Part shown: piece by piece, positions 34,101 to 45,787 of the stretch | Numbering within the stretch: position 1 is the stretch's first letter | How the letters are laid out: each line of letters starts with the position of its first letter | From: Saccopteryx bilineata | Taxonomy: Eukaryota > Chordata > Mammalia > Chiroptera > Emballonuridae | Direction: 5' to 3' | DNA length: 64,000 nucleotides | NCBI RefSeq assembly: GCF_036850765.1 | Contig: NC_089492.1 | Location: 182,544,106 to 182,608,105, forward strand | Notes under the pieces: generated by a model | Databases searched by the model: none | What the model saw: the letters and a program-made list of their open reading frames with translations, nothing else | What the model was told of the DNA's origin: nothing | Program-made: the position numbers and the translations under genes

Positions 34101-34936
34101 TTGTCTCCACAGGCAAGTGAAATAAAAGACAAGATAAACAAATGAGACTTTATCAAACTAAAAAGCTTTTGCACAGCTAAAGACAATAAGAACAGAATAA
34201 AAAGATAAACTACACAATGGGAGACTATATGATATTACATCTGATAAGGGGTTAATAACCAAAATTTATAAAGAACTTGTAAAACTTAATACCAGAAAGA
34301 CAAACAATCCAATCAAAAATGGGCAAAAGAAATGAATAGACACTTCTCCAAAGAGGACACACAGATGGCCAATAGGCATAAGAAAAAATGTTCAACTTCA
34401 CTAATGATTAGAGAAATGCAAATTAAAACCACAATGAGATATCACCTCACGCCAGTGAGAATGGCGCTCATCAATAAAACAACACAGAATAAGTGCTGGC
34501 GAGGATGTGGAGAAAAGGGAACCCTCCTGCACTGCTGGTGGGAATGCAGACTGGTGCAGCCACTGTGGAAAACAGTATGGAGATTCCTCAAGAAAATAAA
34601 AATCGAACTGCCTTTTGACCCAGCTATACCACTGTTAGAAATATACCCCAAGAACACCACAGCACTGTTTGAAAAGAAGAAATGCACCCCCATGTTTATG
34701 GCAGCATTGTTAACAATAGCAAAGATCTGAAAACAGCCCAAGTGTCCATCAGAGGACAAGTGGATTAAAAAGCTTTGGTATATATATATACTATGGAATA
34801 CTACTCAGCCATAAGAAATGATGACATAGGATCTTTTACAATAACATGGATGGGCCTTGATAACATTATACTGAACAAAAGAAGTAAATCAGAAAAAACT
34901 AAGAACTATAGGATTCCATACATAGGTGGGACATAA
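31150..34936 (+). pseudogene. L1 ORF2 (5'-truncated, broken)
   Basis: Endonuclease domain from about residue 16 (31150-31830), including the catalytic Glu in the LQEAHL block, the GDFNTP block (about 31540) and the SDH block near 31790. The reverse transcriptase domain (about 32180-33500) has an intact FADD motif (33205-33216) and the [12 protein letters not shown] block (about 32515-32550). The Cys-rich C-terminal region follows (about 34494-34550). The start codon and the first catalytic Asn are lost by truncation. Frameshifts near 31960, 32000 and 32720 plus stops (for example TGA at 33499-33501 and at 34728-34730) kill the ORF. The stop at 34728 is shared with copy A. Confidence 0.9.
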
Positions 34937-35025
34937 AGATGAGACTCAGAGACAAGGACAACAGTGTTGGGATTACAGGGTGGGGGGAGGAGAGAGAGGG
35001 GGTTGGGGGAGGGGAGGGGCACAAA

Positions 35026-35251
35026 GATCATGGCTTTTCAGCATTTGCCATATTCCTCCTTTAATGACAGCATATATTTACTTATGGTGTTTCCACTGTG
35101 GAGACTGCTGTCTTAGGGACAAATGCTGATGAACTATTTCAGCAGTTCTTCCTTCTTCGGGGACTTGTATGTCAACATAGAGCTCCATGTTTCATGGGAC
35201 ATACTCGGGCTCACTTCATGCTCCTTGGAGCTTTACCACAGGGGAATGCCC
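35026..35251 (+). pseudogene. Betaretrovirus-like RNase H fragment (copy B)
   Basis: Near-identical to 1455-1680, with the same frame change after the Asp-Ser-x-Tyr-like block and the same junction to the L1 purine tract (GGGCACAAAG then ATCATGGC). Confidence 0.65.
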
Positions 35252-35702
35252 CCCCTTTTTTCTTTTCTTTTTCTCTCTTCTTTTCTTTATTTTTTTATTG
35301 TTGTATTTTTTCTTTTATTTATTTCTTTTTTGTATTTTTCTGAAGATGGAAATGGGGAGGCAGTCAGACAGACTCCCGCATGCGCCTGACCGGGATCCAC
35401 CTGGCATGCCTACCAGGGGGAAATGCTCTGCCCATCTGGGGTGTTGCTCTGTTGCAACCAGAGCCATTCTAGCAACTGAGGCAGAGGCCATGGGGCCATC
35501 CTTAGTGCCCTGGGTGGCTTTGCTCCGGTGGAACCTTGGCTGCGGGAGGGAGGAGAGAGACAGAGAGGAAGGAGAGAGGGAGGGGTGGAGAAATAGATGG
35601 GCGCTTCTTCTGTGTGCTCGGACTGGGAATCGAACCCGGGAATCCTGCACACCAGGCCAAGGCTCTACCACTGAGCCAACCAGCCAGGGCCTAGGAATGC
35701 CC
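35243..35702 (-). mobile_element. Rhin-1-type SINE nested in ERV fragment (copy B)
   Basis: The SINE is 35252-35693 on the minus strand, flanked by GGAATGCCC at 35243-35251 and 35694-35702. It is the same insertion as in copy A at 1681-2125; its T-rich tail is shorter by a few bases. Confidence 0.85.
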
Positions 35703-36206
35703 TTGTTGATCAAGCTACCCAAAAGAAAATTATATAGAGCAACCATGACAGACCGAGCAAGTCAGTCTCATACTATTCATCACCAGAACGCTGCAGCCCG
35801 GTGTAAACAGTTTCAACTTTCTCGGGAAGCAGCAAGGGAGATTGGGAAATCCGGTCCAAGGGGTCCTATACTGCCCCTTCATTTAGAGTTAACCCTCAAG
35901 GACCCCTACCAGGACAACTTTGGCAGATGGATGTTACTCAGATACCTTCATCTGGCTAACAGTCGTATGTCCACATTACAGTGGATACATATTCCGGATC
36001 TATAGTAACCTCTGTCAGAACAGGAGAGGCTGCTAAGCATGTTATAGCTCATTATCTGTATGCATTGTTCTATTATTGGATTTTCTAAACTGGCTAAACT
36101 GAAAATGCTCCTGCATATGGAGCAAAAGCATTCACTGTATTTTGTCATGCTTACAATTTTTAAAGTTAAGGTATTATTAAAGTGTACTCAGCAAACATTT
36201 TAAGGT
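35694..36206 (+). pseudogene. Betaretrovirus-like integrase fragment (copy B)
   Basis: Near-identical to 2126-2640. In this copy the remaining Cys codon of the zinc-binding motif is also changed (GGT, about 35853). The first catalytic Asp block is present (about 35925) and the second reads Glu. It carries the same frameshifts as copy A and is dead. Confidence 0.7.
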
Positions 36207-36448
36207 CAATTTAAAAAAAAAAAATTTTTTAAAGGGGGTAGTCATATTTTGGAACTCCTGCAGGTCTACCATATCATACTTTTTACTTAAAAAAATTTAC
36301 ATTTCTTTTGAATGCTGATGAACAGGAGACACCAAATCTTTTTCTCCTGCAAACTACTACCTTCTTTATTAGATCGAGCTAATAACACTGTTTTGTCTTT
36401 TTCCAAATAGCTCCAGATATATGGAAAAGATTTATATAGGCAGATGGG
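36207..36448 (+). other. Unassigned stretch inside composite, copy B
   Basis: Counterpart of 2641-2880; no domain recognised. Confidence 0.4.
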
Positions 36449-37283
36449 GATCCTCAAACCCCTCAGCGAGATCTTCTGAGCATGGCTTTTAAGATACCTA
36501 GAGGCAGAAAAAGCCCAATAGAGATCAGGGGAACTACCAGCTTTTAGGATACACCCTTAAAGGCTCCAACGCCCCAAAGGGGTCTCATAGGATGCCATCT
36601 GGATTCTGCTTCAATAGTGGAAAGGAAGGTCATTGAGCTAAAGCCTGCCAGGCTTACATGCCTCTGCTGTGAGGAAACAGGGACACTGGAAGGTAGGCTT
36701 CCCCCTCACTCCTCTAAGGGAGGGTTCGGTCTCTTCCAGCCCTGCTCCAGCCACCTATGACCTAACCTTGCCCAGAAAGCTGGGGTTTGCCACTGAAGGC
36801 TGAAGGTGCCCAGGGCCGTCAGCCCCATCTACAACACTGTGGATGAGCCTAGGGTATTGCTTCCAAGAAGCAGGTAAACTGATCTCATTTGCACAAGGGC
36901 CACTTAACTATGTTTTGCCTGAATAGTCAGGTTTTTTATTCTTCCCTCAAATATCTCTGTTGTGGGTGTTGATAGTCCTATTTTCTGCTGCTTTGCTTAA
37001 TATATAGTGTTTCCTTTATCCCTCCTACCTCAATGCCCCACTCATATTTCAGGCTGGGACCTACTCCTAATTTAGAGCTCTCTTTCCCCCTTTTGCCAAC
37101 TTCTATTATGAATCTACCTTTGCCACCCAGCTTAGTGTATCCCAAGGTTCTCTTTACCATGCCACAGTCACAGAGCTCCAGGGAAAAGCAACCTGGTCTC
37201 ATCTCTCCAGGCAAAGGAGAACAGAAGCTCCATATCCACGCATGCTGCAGATGGCTTTTCCAGTCTACCTGAATCATTACCAG
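36449..37283 (+). pseudogene. Gammaretrovirus-like gag-protease fragment (copy B)
   Basis: Counterpart of 2880-3715, with the same degenerate zinc-knuckle region, the proline-rich linker, the protease-like block with the altered catalytic triplet (Ala-Gln-Gly) and the same stops. By eye the two copies differ at only scattered bases here. Confidence 0.55.
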
Positions 37284-37552
37284 CTAGAAGCAGCGGTCAT
37301 TGGGACTTGGACATGAGCTGCAAAGTATAGAATGGTGACAACTCCAGTGCCATGCGGACTTTGCCTGGATGTGGACTTTTCCTGGACTCCTGCTCCCTGT
37401 GACAGCTCCTAACAGACTGAACTGTGGTTGGGTTGCATTTTTCAGGGATTTGGCATGGTGATGGGGCCAATTGGACTTGGTGAACATGTTAAGGACACTA
37501 CTCTTTTATGGATTCTTGCTGTATTGGCCAAGAGTTTGCTTAAAGGCTTTTA
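37284..37552 (+). other. Unassigned stretch before second L1 end, copy B
   Basis: Counterpart of 3716-3985; no domain recognised. Confidence 0.4.
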
Positions 37553-38002
37553 ATCACTGTAAAAAAATAGAAGACTGGATAAAGAAGATGGGGCACATAT
37601 ACACCATGGTATACTATTCAGCTAGAAGAAATGATGACATCGGATCACTTACAGCAGAATGGTGGAATCTTGATAACATTATGCGGAGTGAAATAAGTGA
37701 ATCAGAAAAAAACAAGAACTGCAGGATTCCATACATTGGTGGGACATAAAAGTGAGACTAAGAGACATGGACAGGAGTGTGGTGGTTAGGGGGGGTGGGG
37801 GGAGGGAAGGAGGAAGAGGGGGAGGGGGAGGGGTACAAAGAAAACTGGATAGAGGGTGACGGAGGACGATCTCTCTTTGGGTGATGGGTATGCAACAGAA
37901 CTGAATGACAAGATAACCTGGAAATGTTTTCCTTGAATATATGTACCCTGATTTATTGATGTCACCCCATTAAAATAAAAATTTATTTATAAAAAAATAA
38001 AA
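37553..38002 (+). mobile_element. Second L1 3' end with poly(A), copy B
   Basis: End of ORF2, G-rich tract (37787-37837), 3' UTR and A-rich tail. The tail ends immediately at the right TSD. Confidence 0.88.
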
Positions 38003-38015
38003 TAAAGAGCAGGTC
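38003..38015 (+). repeat. TSD (right) of composite B
   Basis: TAAAGAGCAGGTC, identical to 31137-31149. The sequence after it (CAGGGAGCCC) is the uninterrupted original flank. Confidence 0.9.
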
Positions 38016-40154
38016 CAGGGAGCCCACAGGATCATTTTAATCTGCAAAATCTTATTTCCTGTTTCTTCCTCTCAGCAGTGATCTTACTTTTATCTAACAA
38101 AGAAGTATTCCTCAAAGGGCATAGGAAAGACAGTTTACCTCAGGCATAGAATAGTTTGTTTTGCAGGATAGCCTTTTATAAGGGGACCCTCAGAAAGGCA
38201 CAAGGAGAGAGCTTTTGAAAAGTAGTGACTACATCTCCAGACCCACTGACAACCTTCCAGTACTGGTTCTCCAAACTCACCCAAGCAGATTGCTGTCACC
38301 ACCACCAAGTACCCCACCTTGGCTTCAAAAAGCTGAAATAACAATAGTCTCTTGTAACCATTTCAGGTCCTCAATAAGGTAAAAAATTTTATGTTTGCTC
38401 ATCAAGCTATAAGCATAGTGTTTGGCCTGTGGTAAGAACACAGCACATTTTGTTGAATGAATAAATGAAAGAATGAAGAAACAAGCCCACAAATGAATGA
38501 ATGAATGTGCAGGTGACTTCAGGAGGCTCAAACTTTAGAATACAAGAAGTAAGTTTCACCAGACAAGTTATCTGTGTTCTTCAAATATATGATTTTCCCC
38601 CACCCCGCTCACCAGTAAGGGTTTCCCTAAATGGCAAACTAAACTACTGGAAAGGTGCAGCCTTTCTTCTCTCTTCCCTGTGCTACATTTGCAAAGTCAA
38701 GTCTAAGGAGAGGATCCTACAATACAGTTTCTTGAGTGTGTGTATGAGGTGCCCCATTGCCCACCAGCTGTCTCCCCACCTGTGGGTTCCCCTCCTTCCA
38801 AAAAGTTCAGCATATTCTCCACAGGGCACCCCATATATTTGAATAATGGTATAGATGAGTCACAGACAGAACCTTTTTTTAAATCTTCCCAGGCAGCTTC
38901 CAATCTCAGAACTGCAAATCCAGTTCCGTTTTCTAGAATGCTATAGACTTTTCTTTGTGCATATCCAGGAATGCATCTGTGGTTACCACTGGCTGGTGGA
39001 GGGACCATGCAGGAGAAGCAAACTTGCTCCATCACCATTTTCAGTAAGTATCTCATCAAACCTAATTCCCTAATACTTCACCCATAAAATGGTCCTCTCT
39101 ACATGCAATCATGGGAGGTAGAACTGTCATTGGGCTATTTCAGGCTGAAAATAATTATAGCCTTCTGAAAAATTCAGACAACTAAGGCCAAAACCAAAGT
39201 TGTTAGTTGGATGAGCAAAGAAATTGCTTGTTTTTTCTTCTATCTTTAGTTACCTATGAATAAAGGTTCAAATGACACCCTGGCTATTAGTTCTGTCTTT
39301 TTCTGATGGACTATGGAATTAAATTCATTCACATTGAAGCTATATCGAAAGCATCTGTAAGTAGAGACTTCTAGATAATTAGAACCAACAGTAACTACCA
39401 AAGTTTCACCACTGAACTGTAAAATGGTGTGTTTGGCTAATGTCACCTCAGTGATAGTAGTGGTGTTTTTACTTCAGGCTACAGGCAGGCTTTGTAAGAA
39501 TGTGAAAATCAATACAGAAGATTTGTCAGGGTGACATGTTTGTTAATGTTTTATTGATTATGCTATTGGTTGTAAATTTTCTAACTTAATAAAGCTCAAG
39601 GTTTTTTTGCAGTAAAAGACAAAGGTTATTTAATTAACTGGCCACTTAATGCAAACTATGAACATGATACATTGTGACTGCTTCAAAGTGACGCCCAATT
39701 CATCACTCTCCAAGTGCCATGATGTCACACTCTCACTCACACACACGTACACGCATACAGGAATGTTAGGAATAGTATGCCCCTGGAAGAACTAGGCAAA
39801 AGGAGGCTGATATAAAAAGGAAAAGCACCTACACAAACACTTGATACTAAAAGACTCTGGCAACGTGCACATAATACTAAAAGAAAGGCTGAACATAAGA
39901 TAGTTGTTTTCTGCATAAAAGAAAATTAGGAATAGACTCTTAAAAAGCTAAGCCAAAGTACAAATGCACATAATTCAAGCAGCATTGTAAAAAATTGTTG
40001 ATAATCCACTTTCTGCGTCCAGAGTAAAAGCACTATGACAACCCAAATCTTGTGAAATCACAATGTTTTATTTAAGAAAATAGATAAATCTAATCCAGCA
40101 ATGTTTACTGTTTCCCAAAACTGTTTCGTCCATTCTATACAAATTGTACACAGC
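38016..40154. other. No gene recognised; possible MIR/L2 tail
   Basis: Unrecognised sequence except for a faint MIR/L2-like tail with (AATG) units at about 38410-38510. No supportable gene. Confidence 0.4.
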
Positions 40155-40531
40155 TGTCCTTCAGTATTCATGAGGGATTGGTTTCAGGAACACACCTTTC
40201 TCATACCAAACTCTGAGCATGCTCAAGTCCCTAATAGGAAATGGTATAATATTTGATTCCTCCCATGTACAGTACTTTAAATCATCTCTAGATTACTTAT
40301 AACACCTAATAAAATGCAAATGCTATGTAAATAGATGGTATACTATTGTTTGATGAATTAGGACAAAAAAAATATCTGCACATGTTTAGTTTAGATTCAA
40401 CCATCATAAACCTAACTATGCAGTACACATCAGCAAGAGTGTTACTTTTTCCCCAAAAATATTTTGTATCCATGGTTGGGTGAGTGCAGATGTAGAACCC
40501 GCAGATATGGAGTGCTGACTGTATTCACTGT
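40155..40531. mobile_element. MER2-like non-autonomous Tigger element
   Basis: It starts GTCCTTCAGTATTCATGAGG and ends GAACCCGCAGATATGGAGTG...CTGACTGTA, the inverted-end pattern of MER2-type Tigger elements, with the characteristic AAATCATCTCTAGATTACTT block inside. Confidence 0.7.
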
Positions 40532-40722
40532 ACTAAGCGACTTTATGTTCCTCATTATCTCATGAGTTCTCGTTATCTTCTGATGAAGGCTGCTAAAGCA
40601 CAAAGCTGTTAGACTTAAAGCATTTACCAATGAACTGTAAGGACCAAGAGAAGATCAGAAAATAAGCAGGGCACTAATGGAACAGGGAACTTAAGGGTTA
40701 CAGGCAGGTCCTGCTCCTGTTC

Positions 40723-41238
40723 TGTTAGGAATAACATGCCCAAGGTCGTTCAAGAAGCAGAGACAGATAGGGACTCTGGGAGGCTGAAAGAAAGAGAGAG
40801 AAAAAAAGGAAAAAGAGACAAATGTTTGCATTCTATTGGTTAAGAGACCCTTATCAGAAGTTTATGTTTGAAATTCTCCACTGAGTAATACCCCCCCCCC
40901 GTAACTGCGCACGACCTCCCTAGCCAATGACTAACAGCCACATCAGCTTCTGTATGATGCTTGCTCATCCTAGACAGCCACCCTATAAAAAGGAGCCATT
41001 TTAGAAGCTCGTGGCTGCAGTGCTCCAGTCTCTTCGGAGGCGTGGGTTGCCTGCAGTCCCTGCGCAGGTTTAGGGGGCTGCAGTGTTCCCCTGTGTGGGT
41101 TACCTGCAGTCCCTGCACAGGTTTAGGGGGCTGCAGTGTTCCCTTGCATGGGTTGCCTGCAGTCCCTGTGCAGGTCTGCAATAAAACTTATAAAATTTAC
41201 TTTGCGTCTGCTGTGGCCTATCTCGCTAGGATGTAACA
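40723..41238 (+). mobile_element. Probable solo LTR of an endogenous retrovirus
   Basis: It begins TGTTA and ends TAACA. It has a TATA box (TATAAAA, 40984-40990) and a poly(A) signal AATAAA (41180-41185) at LTR-like spacing. A 53-bp tandem repeat lies between them. The inverted match at the ends extends outward (GTTCTGTTA / TAACAGAAC), and no direct 4-6 bp TSD is seen, so the boundaries are uncertain. Class not assigned. Confidence 0.6.
41012..41181 (+). repeat. 53-bp tandem repeat in LTR
   Basis: Units start at 41042, 41095 and 41148 (period 53), with a partial unit before. Each contains CCTGCAGTCCCTGYRCAGG, which can fold as a small hairpin. Confidence 0.85.
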
Positions 41239-41244
41239 GAACCA

Positions 41245-43365
41245 TTAGTAACAAAACTTGTTTTTCCTCAAATATAAATCCATTAGGAAGGAAACTGTAG
41301 ATGACTTAAGTTTCATTTTTCTTGTGTGTGTGTGAGTGTGTGTGTGTATGTGTTTCATCTATAAGCCCTGACACACAATGTTATTTATATCTCCGCAACG
41401 TTTCTTGAATTGTACTGTGGTTGTGGTACTCAGCATGGCAGGGGGTGGTTCCCAGTTTCCCATGATGGAACCTCAGCTCCAAGTCCTCCAAGATGGGACA
41501 TTACCTTAAAACCACAGAACACACAGTGCTGCTGCAAACATGGATTTAAGTCCTGATCACTTTCCACACTTGTAGCTAAATAGGCATTAATTTGTTAAAT
41601 CTCCTTCCAAACCACTTTCCTCAGGAAATGATTTAAATAACTGTTTTGTAGTCACAAAAGCCTCCTGAATCATCAACTCTTCCAAGAAATCTTTCAGATT
41701 TTCATGGAACCAGTTCAATAAAGCATCTATTTCCTTGAAAGAATGGAAGAGGGAAGAGTCAGCGCCCTGGGCTCTCATTTCCCCAGTTACCTTCACGGAG
41801 TTTCCTCTCTCCCTGCCAGGTTAACAACCAGCTTATTTTATCACCTGCCCTATAAAAGGCCTCTGCATCTGGTAATTGCCTTCGCTCTCTCTCTTTTTTC
41901 TTTTCTTCTTCTTTTGAAATTATTTTTAACATATCTTTTCAAGCCTTTTCAAACTTTCTAATAGAACCCTCATGTGAATATTGCAAAAATTTCTTCCATT
42001 GTTAACTTCACACAAGCTCTTCCAAATTCTCCACAGTGATTCCCAATTAATAAAAATTTCACTGGAGTGTGAGGTTTTTTACTTTCCACTAATTTAAAAG
42101 CCTCCCACAGTGGCTTCTTAAAATATTTGGGAAATAATTTTAAAATGAAAGTAATTTCATAAATACATATCCATGAGACAGGATTCTCTTTGGGCTTAAA
42201 TGGCCTTTGTTATAAATGAATACTTCCTGGGAAAAGGCCTTTTCATTTCTTTTTTCTTTTTTTCTCTCTTTTTATACCACTGTACCTTTATATTAATTTT
42301 TAAAAACACTAAAATTTAAAAAATTTTAGATTTTTGGAATTCTTATAGATAAAATAAAACTATGTAAACATTAGAAGTACAAAATTAGGAACACAAGACT
42401 ATAGATGCCCTTTCTTAGGGTAGAAGAGGAGAGGTGTAAGACTCTAGAGATGCTAACATGGTAAAAGTCATTGTCAAGGCCCTAGTTTTACATTGGCTGA
42501 TGAGTTCAGGGCACTTAGTAAACATGAATGAATGAATGAATGAATGAATGAGTACATACACAGAACCAATATTGAAAATGAGTCATGAACCGAGATTATG
42601 ATTAATCCAAATCTATGCTTTTGAGGCTATAGACAAGCAAAGTGAAGAAAAAGAAATATATATATATAGAGAGAGAAGATTTTAATTTGTAAAGTATAAC
42701 AAATTACACTTCAAAACAGCAAGCAGTACAACCATACAACCTGCATGGCATTCATTTGTCTTTAAATTCACCACATTGTGAAATGTGTAATCTTCTCATT
42801 TTGATCTGTGTCCCTAATTAAGAACAATTAAAGCATATTTTTATATGCTAACTGGCTATTTTTATTTCCTGTTCTGTGAATTGACATATATTTGACCAAT
42901 TTTTCTACACTTGGGGAAACTGAAGTTTCATTAACTCAAGAAGACTTCAACTGCCAGTATTGGTAGAATTACAGCTGCTTTCAGACATTGGAAATAAGCA
43001 GTGAGAAATTGTGATCCTTGAGAAAAAGATCAATGAGGCGATTCCTGCAACAGAAATTGATTTGTAGATATCAACGCACAAATATACTCGATACTAATCT
43101 ATTGTCTATTTCACATATGCGAATACAGTCCTCCAGTCTACAGGTTATGTCTTGTAACAGAAGTTTTCACTTTGATATTGTTAAATTTGTGTATGTTGAC
43201 TTTCATAGTTTGGTTTTCTATATCTCTTTCAGGAGGCATCCCTTCCCACAAAGTTATAAACAGAGTCTCTTATATTTCTTCATATAATATAATATTTTAC
43301 ATTATGCTTGTAGTACATTCTGAATATATTTTTGTAACTGGTATGAATTAAGGAGATTACTTTTC
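41245..43365. other. No gene recognised; microsatellites
   Basis: Unrecognised AT-rich DNA with a (TG)n run (41321-41353), (AATG)n (42523-42552) and a short (TA)n (42657-42667). Confidence 0.4.
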
Positions 43366-43714
43366 TTTTTCTTTCTTTTTTTTCCTAGGTGAGAGGAGGG
43401 GAGATAGTGAGGCAGATTGGTTTGAGCATGTGCCCCAACCAAGATCCATCCAGTGACCCCTGTCAGAGGCTGATACTCTAGTACTGAGCTATTTTTAGCA
43501 CCTGAGGCTGATATGCTCTAATGGATCTATCCTGAGCGCTTGGGGCCATGCTCAAACCAATGGAGCCACTGGCTGTGAGAGGGGAAGGAGAAAGAAGGGG
43601 AAAGAGGGGGGAGAAGCAGATGGTCACTTCTCCTGTGTGCCCTGACCAGGCATCGGTCCTGGGACGTCCATACACGAGGCTGACACTCTATCCACTGAGC
43701 CACCAGCCAGGGCA
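43366..43714 (-). mobile_element. Old Rhin-1-like SINE, antisense
   Basis: The minus strand reads a tRNA-like head (GCCCTGGCTGGTGGCTCAG) and a degenerate body. Flanks GGAGATTACTTTTC and AGAAATTGCTTTTC agree at 11 of 14 positions. Confidence 0.7.
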
Positions 43715-43775
43715 AGAAATTGCTTTTCAATAAGTGAAAAGCTGGTGATCCTATTACATTTCTTTTTTTTAAAGT

Positions 43776-44172
43776 TAACCAGTTTATTTATTTATTTATT
43801 TTTTTGTATTTTTCTGAAGCTGGAAACGGGGAGAGACAGTCAGACAGACTCCCGCATGCGCCCGATCGGGATCCACCCAGCATGCCCACCAAGGGCGATG
43901 CTCTGCTGCTCCGGGGCATCACTCTGTTGCGACCAGAGCCACTCCAGCGCCTGGGGCAGAGGCCAAGGAGCCATCCCCAGCGCCTGGGCCATCCTTGCTC
44001 CAATGGAGCCTTGGCTGCGGGAGGGGAAGAGAGAGACAGAGAGGAAGGAGAGGGAGAGGGGTGGAGAAGCAGATGGGCGCTTCTCCTGTGTGCCCTGGCC
44101 GGGAATCGAACCCGGGACCCCTGCACGTCAGGCTGACGCTCTACCACTGAGCCGGCCAGGGCCTAACCAGTT
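43776..44172 (-). mobile_element. Rhin-1-type SINE, antisense, with TSD
   Basis: The SINE is 43785-44163, near-consensus, with its T-rich tail complement at 43785-43805. TAACCAGTT at 43776-43784 and 44164-44172 is the duplication. Confidence 0.92.
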
Positions 44173-44389
44173 ATTTTTAAGGATATAACTCAAGAAGTCA
44201 AATGGAAAGGATGCATAAGACAAGGTATGGGGTGGGATTAGTAAAAAGCCCTCTTGTCCTGTTCTGGGCATGCCACCTTCCCAGCAAATCAGCATGTTCG
44301 TTAATCTGGAAACTACCTACACCGCATTATTTAGGTTTTATGGAGATTTCATTACATAGTAGTCTGGGTCATCAAACCAGACTACTTGA

Positions 44390-44577
44390 AGTCATAGAAT
44401 GTCAAAGCTACAAAGACCTGAAAGGACATCTTGATCAATTTCCAGTATTTCAGGTAAGGAACATTGGTCCAGAAAGATTCAGGGAGCCAGCTACGGCCAT
44501 CCAACTGGGTAGTGGTGAATCAGAAATCAAACCCAGGCTGCCTGTCCTCCAGCTCTGTCTCTCCTGCCTCTTCTAAG
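44390..44577 (-). repeat. MIR-like SINE, antisense
   Basis: CATAGAATGTCAAAGCTACA, GTCCAGAAAGATTCAGGGAG, AAATCAAACCCAGGCTGCC fit a reverse MIR-family pattern. Confidence 0.5.
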
Positions 44578-45785
44578 GCCTGTGATCAGATGTCACCAGA
44601 ATGTGCTTCAGGAAAATCCCATGCACACTTCAGATAATATAAGTTACTGTTCTAATCTGTATCCCTGCACTGAGTGTGTGTTTACACAAGTGTGAGTGCA
44701 TGACTGTGTGGTTGGTAGAAAAACTTTTTGAATTACACTACTTCACTTAAATTTGCATATTGAAATTCCAGTCTCCCTAGTTGAAAATGATAAATCAAAT
44801 TTAATTCAAATAGAATAATTTGTAGTACTCCGTTTCAAATAAAATAAGAATATAATTCATGGATACACCATGACTTTTTAAACTAATCAAGGTAATTACT
44901 CCATCAAGTTAAGAAAGAGCAAGGGGTTTTGGTCATTTTTGGCTGGAGGAGTGAACCATAGACCATCTGTCTCCGCAGCTAGCTTGGTACATATCAAACA
45001 GCCAAGGGTATGCCATGTTTGGATAAAACATCTAACTCCAGGGCAATCTACACAACCCCAAATAAGAAATTTAGACTTCCTTGACGTTGCTACATGAAAG
45101 CAGAATGTTTAATTTAAATCTTCAACTTAATTTTTTTTTTTTTTTAGTTTTTCTGATCTGAGATTAAAATGTAAGATTGAGGCTGCCCTCCATGCATGCT
45201 TCCCATATCGCGAGCGGGAGACTGGGCATCCACACTTAACAGGAGACCCTGATGGATGAAGAAGAAGTGAGTTCATCTGAATATAAAGCTGTGTTGGGCA
45301 GAAGAGGAGGGCCAGTGAAGAGAAAAAATGGTGTGGAACTAAGCCTACCCCAACAGACATAAGGACACAGGGTTTCTGAAACTAGCCTAGTAAAGCTGAG
45401 GACAAAGTACAAACATTTCATTGCTCTAGCTGCTGGGATATCGGCAGCAAGTAGAAGCTGGAGCTGGGAGACCCCATGTTTGCCACAGATTCAAGATGCA
45501 TAGATCTGGATCTAAATAATTCCAGGGCTCATGGTCTCTTCTGGAAGCCACTGTACCACCACATGTTCATGGCCTGAAACCAAATTTGGGAAAAAGAGAT
45601 GGCTGTCTTTAGGCCCATAGCTGTCAGAGTGAGCTTATGGAGGGACGAAATGATTGAATCCCAACTTCAGGGAGAATGGAAGTCTTGGCTTAGATTCACC
45701 CATATGCTCAATGAACACAGGTATATAACCTTGGAAAAATCCTTTATCTTCCCCAAGACTTATCCTTTCATCTGTAAAATGTGAA
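44578..45785. other. No gene recognised
   Basis: Unrecognised sequence. Short antisense frames at 45127-45421 have no known domain. Confidence 0.4.
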
Positions 45786-45787
45786 TA

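Larger units (their letters stand above)
31150..38002 (+). mobile_element. Composite L1-ERV-SINE-L1 retroelement, copy B (complete insertion with TSD)
   Basis: This 6.85-kb unit starts abruptly inside L1 ORF2 (first bases AAATGGATTAAATG, coding Asn-Gly-Leu-Asn near ORF2 residue 16) and ends with an L1 poly(A) tail. A 13-bp perfect duplication flanks it. The content is L1 ORF2 (to 34936), purine tract (about 34983-35019), betaretrovirus-like RNase H, antisense SINE, integrase, gammaretrovirus-like gag/protease, and a second L1 3' end. A 5'-truncated start, A-tail, TSD and L1-type target site show insertion by target-primed reverse transcription of one long transcript. All parts share one orientation. 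Confidence 0.9.

Noticed and set aside
1..38002. Segmental duplication as explanation of the two composites
   Set aside because: Similarity stops exactly at the A-tails, and copy B has a precise TSD and 5' truncation, which fits retrotransposition better.
40717..41244. Direct target-site duplication for the LTR
   Set aside because: The flanks are inverted (GTTC / GAAC), not direct, so no TSD is claimed.
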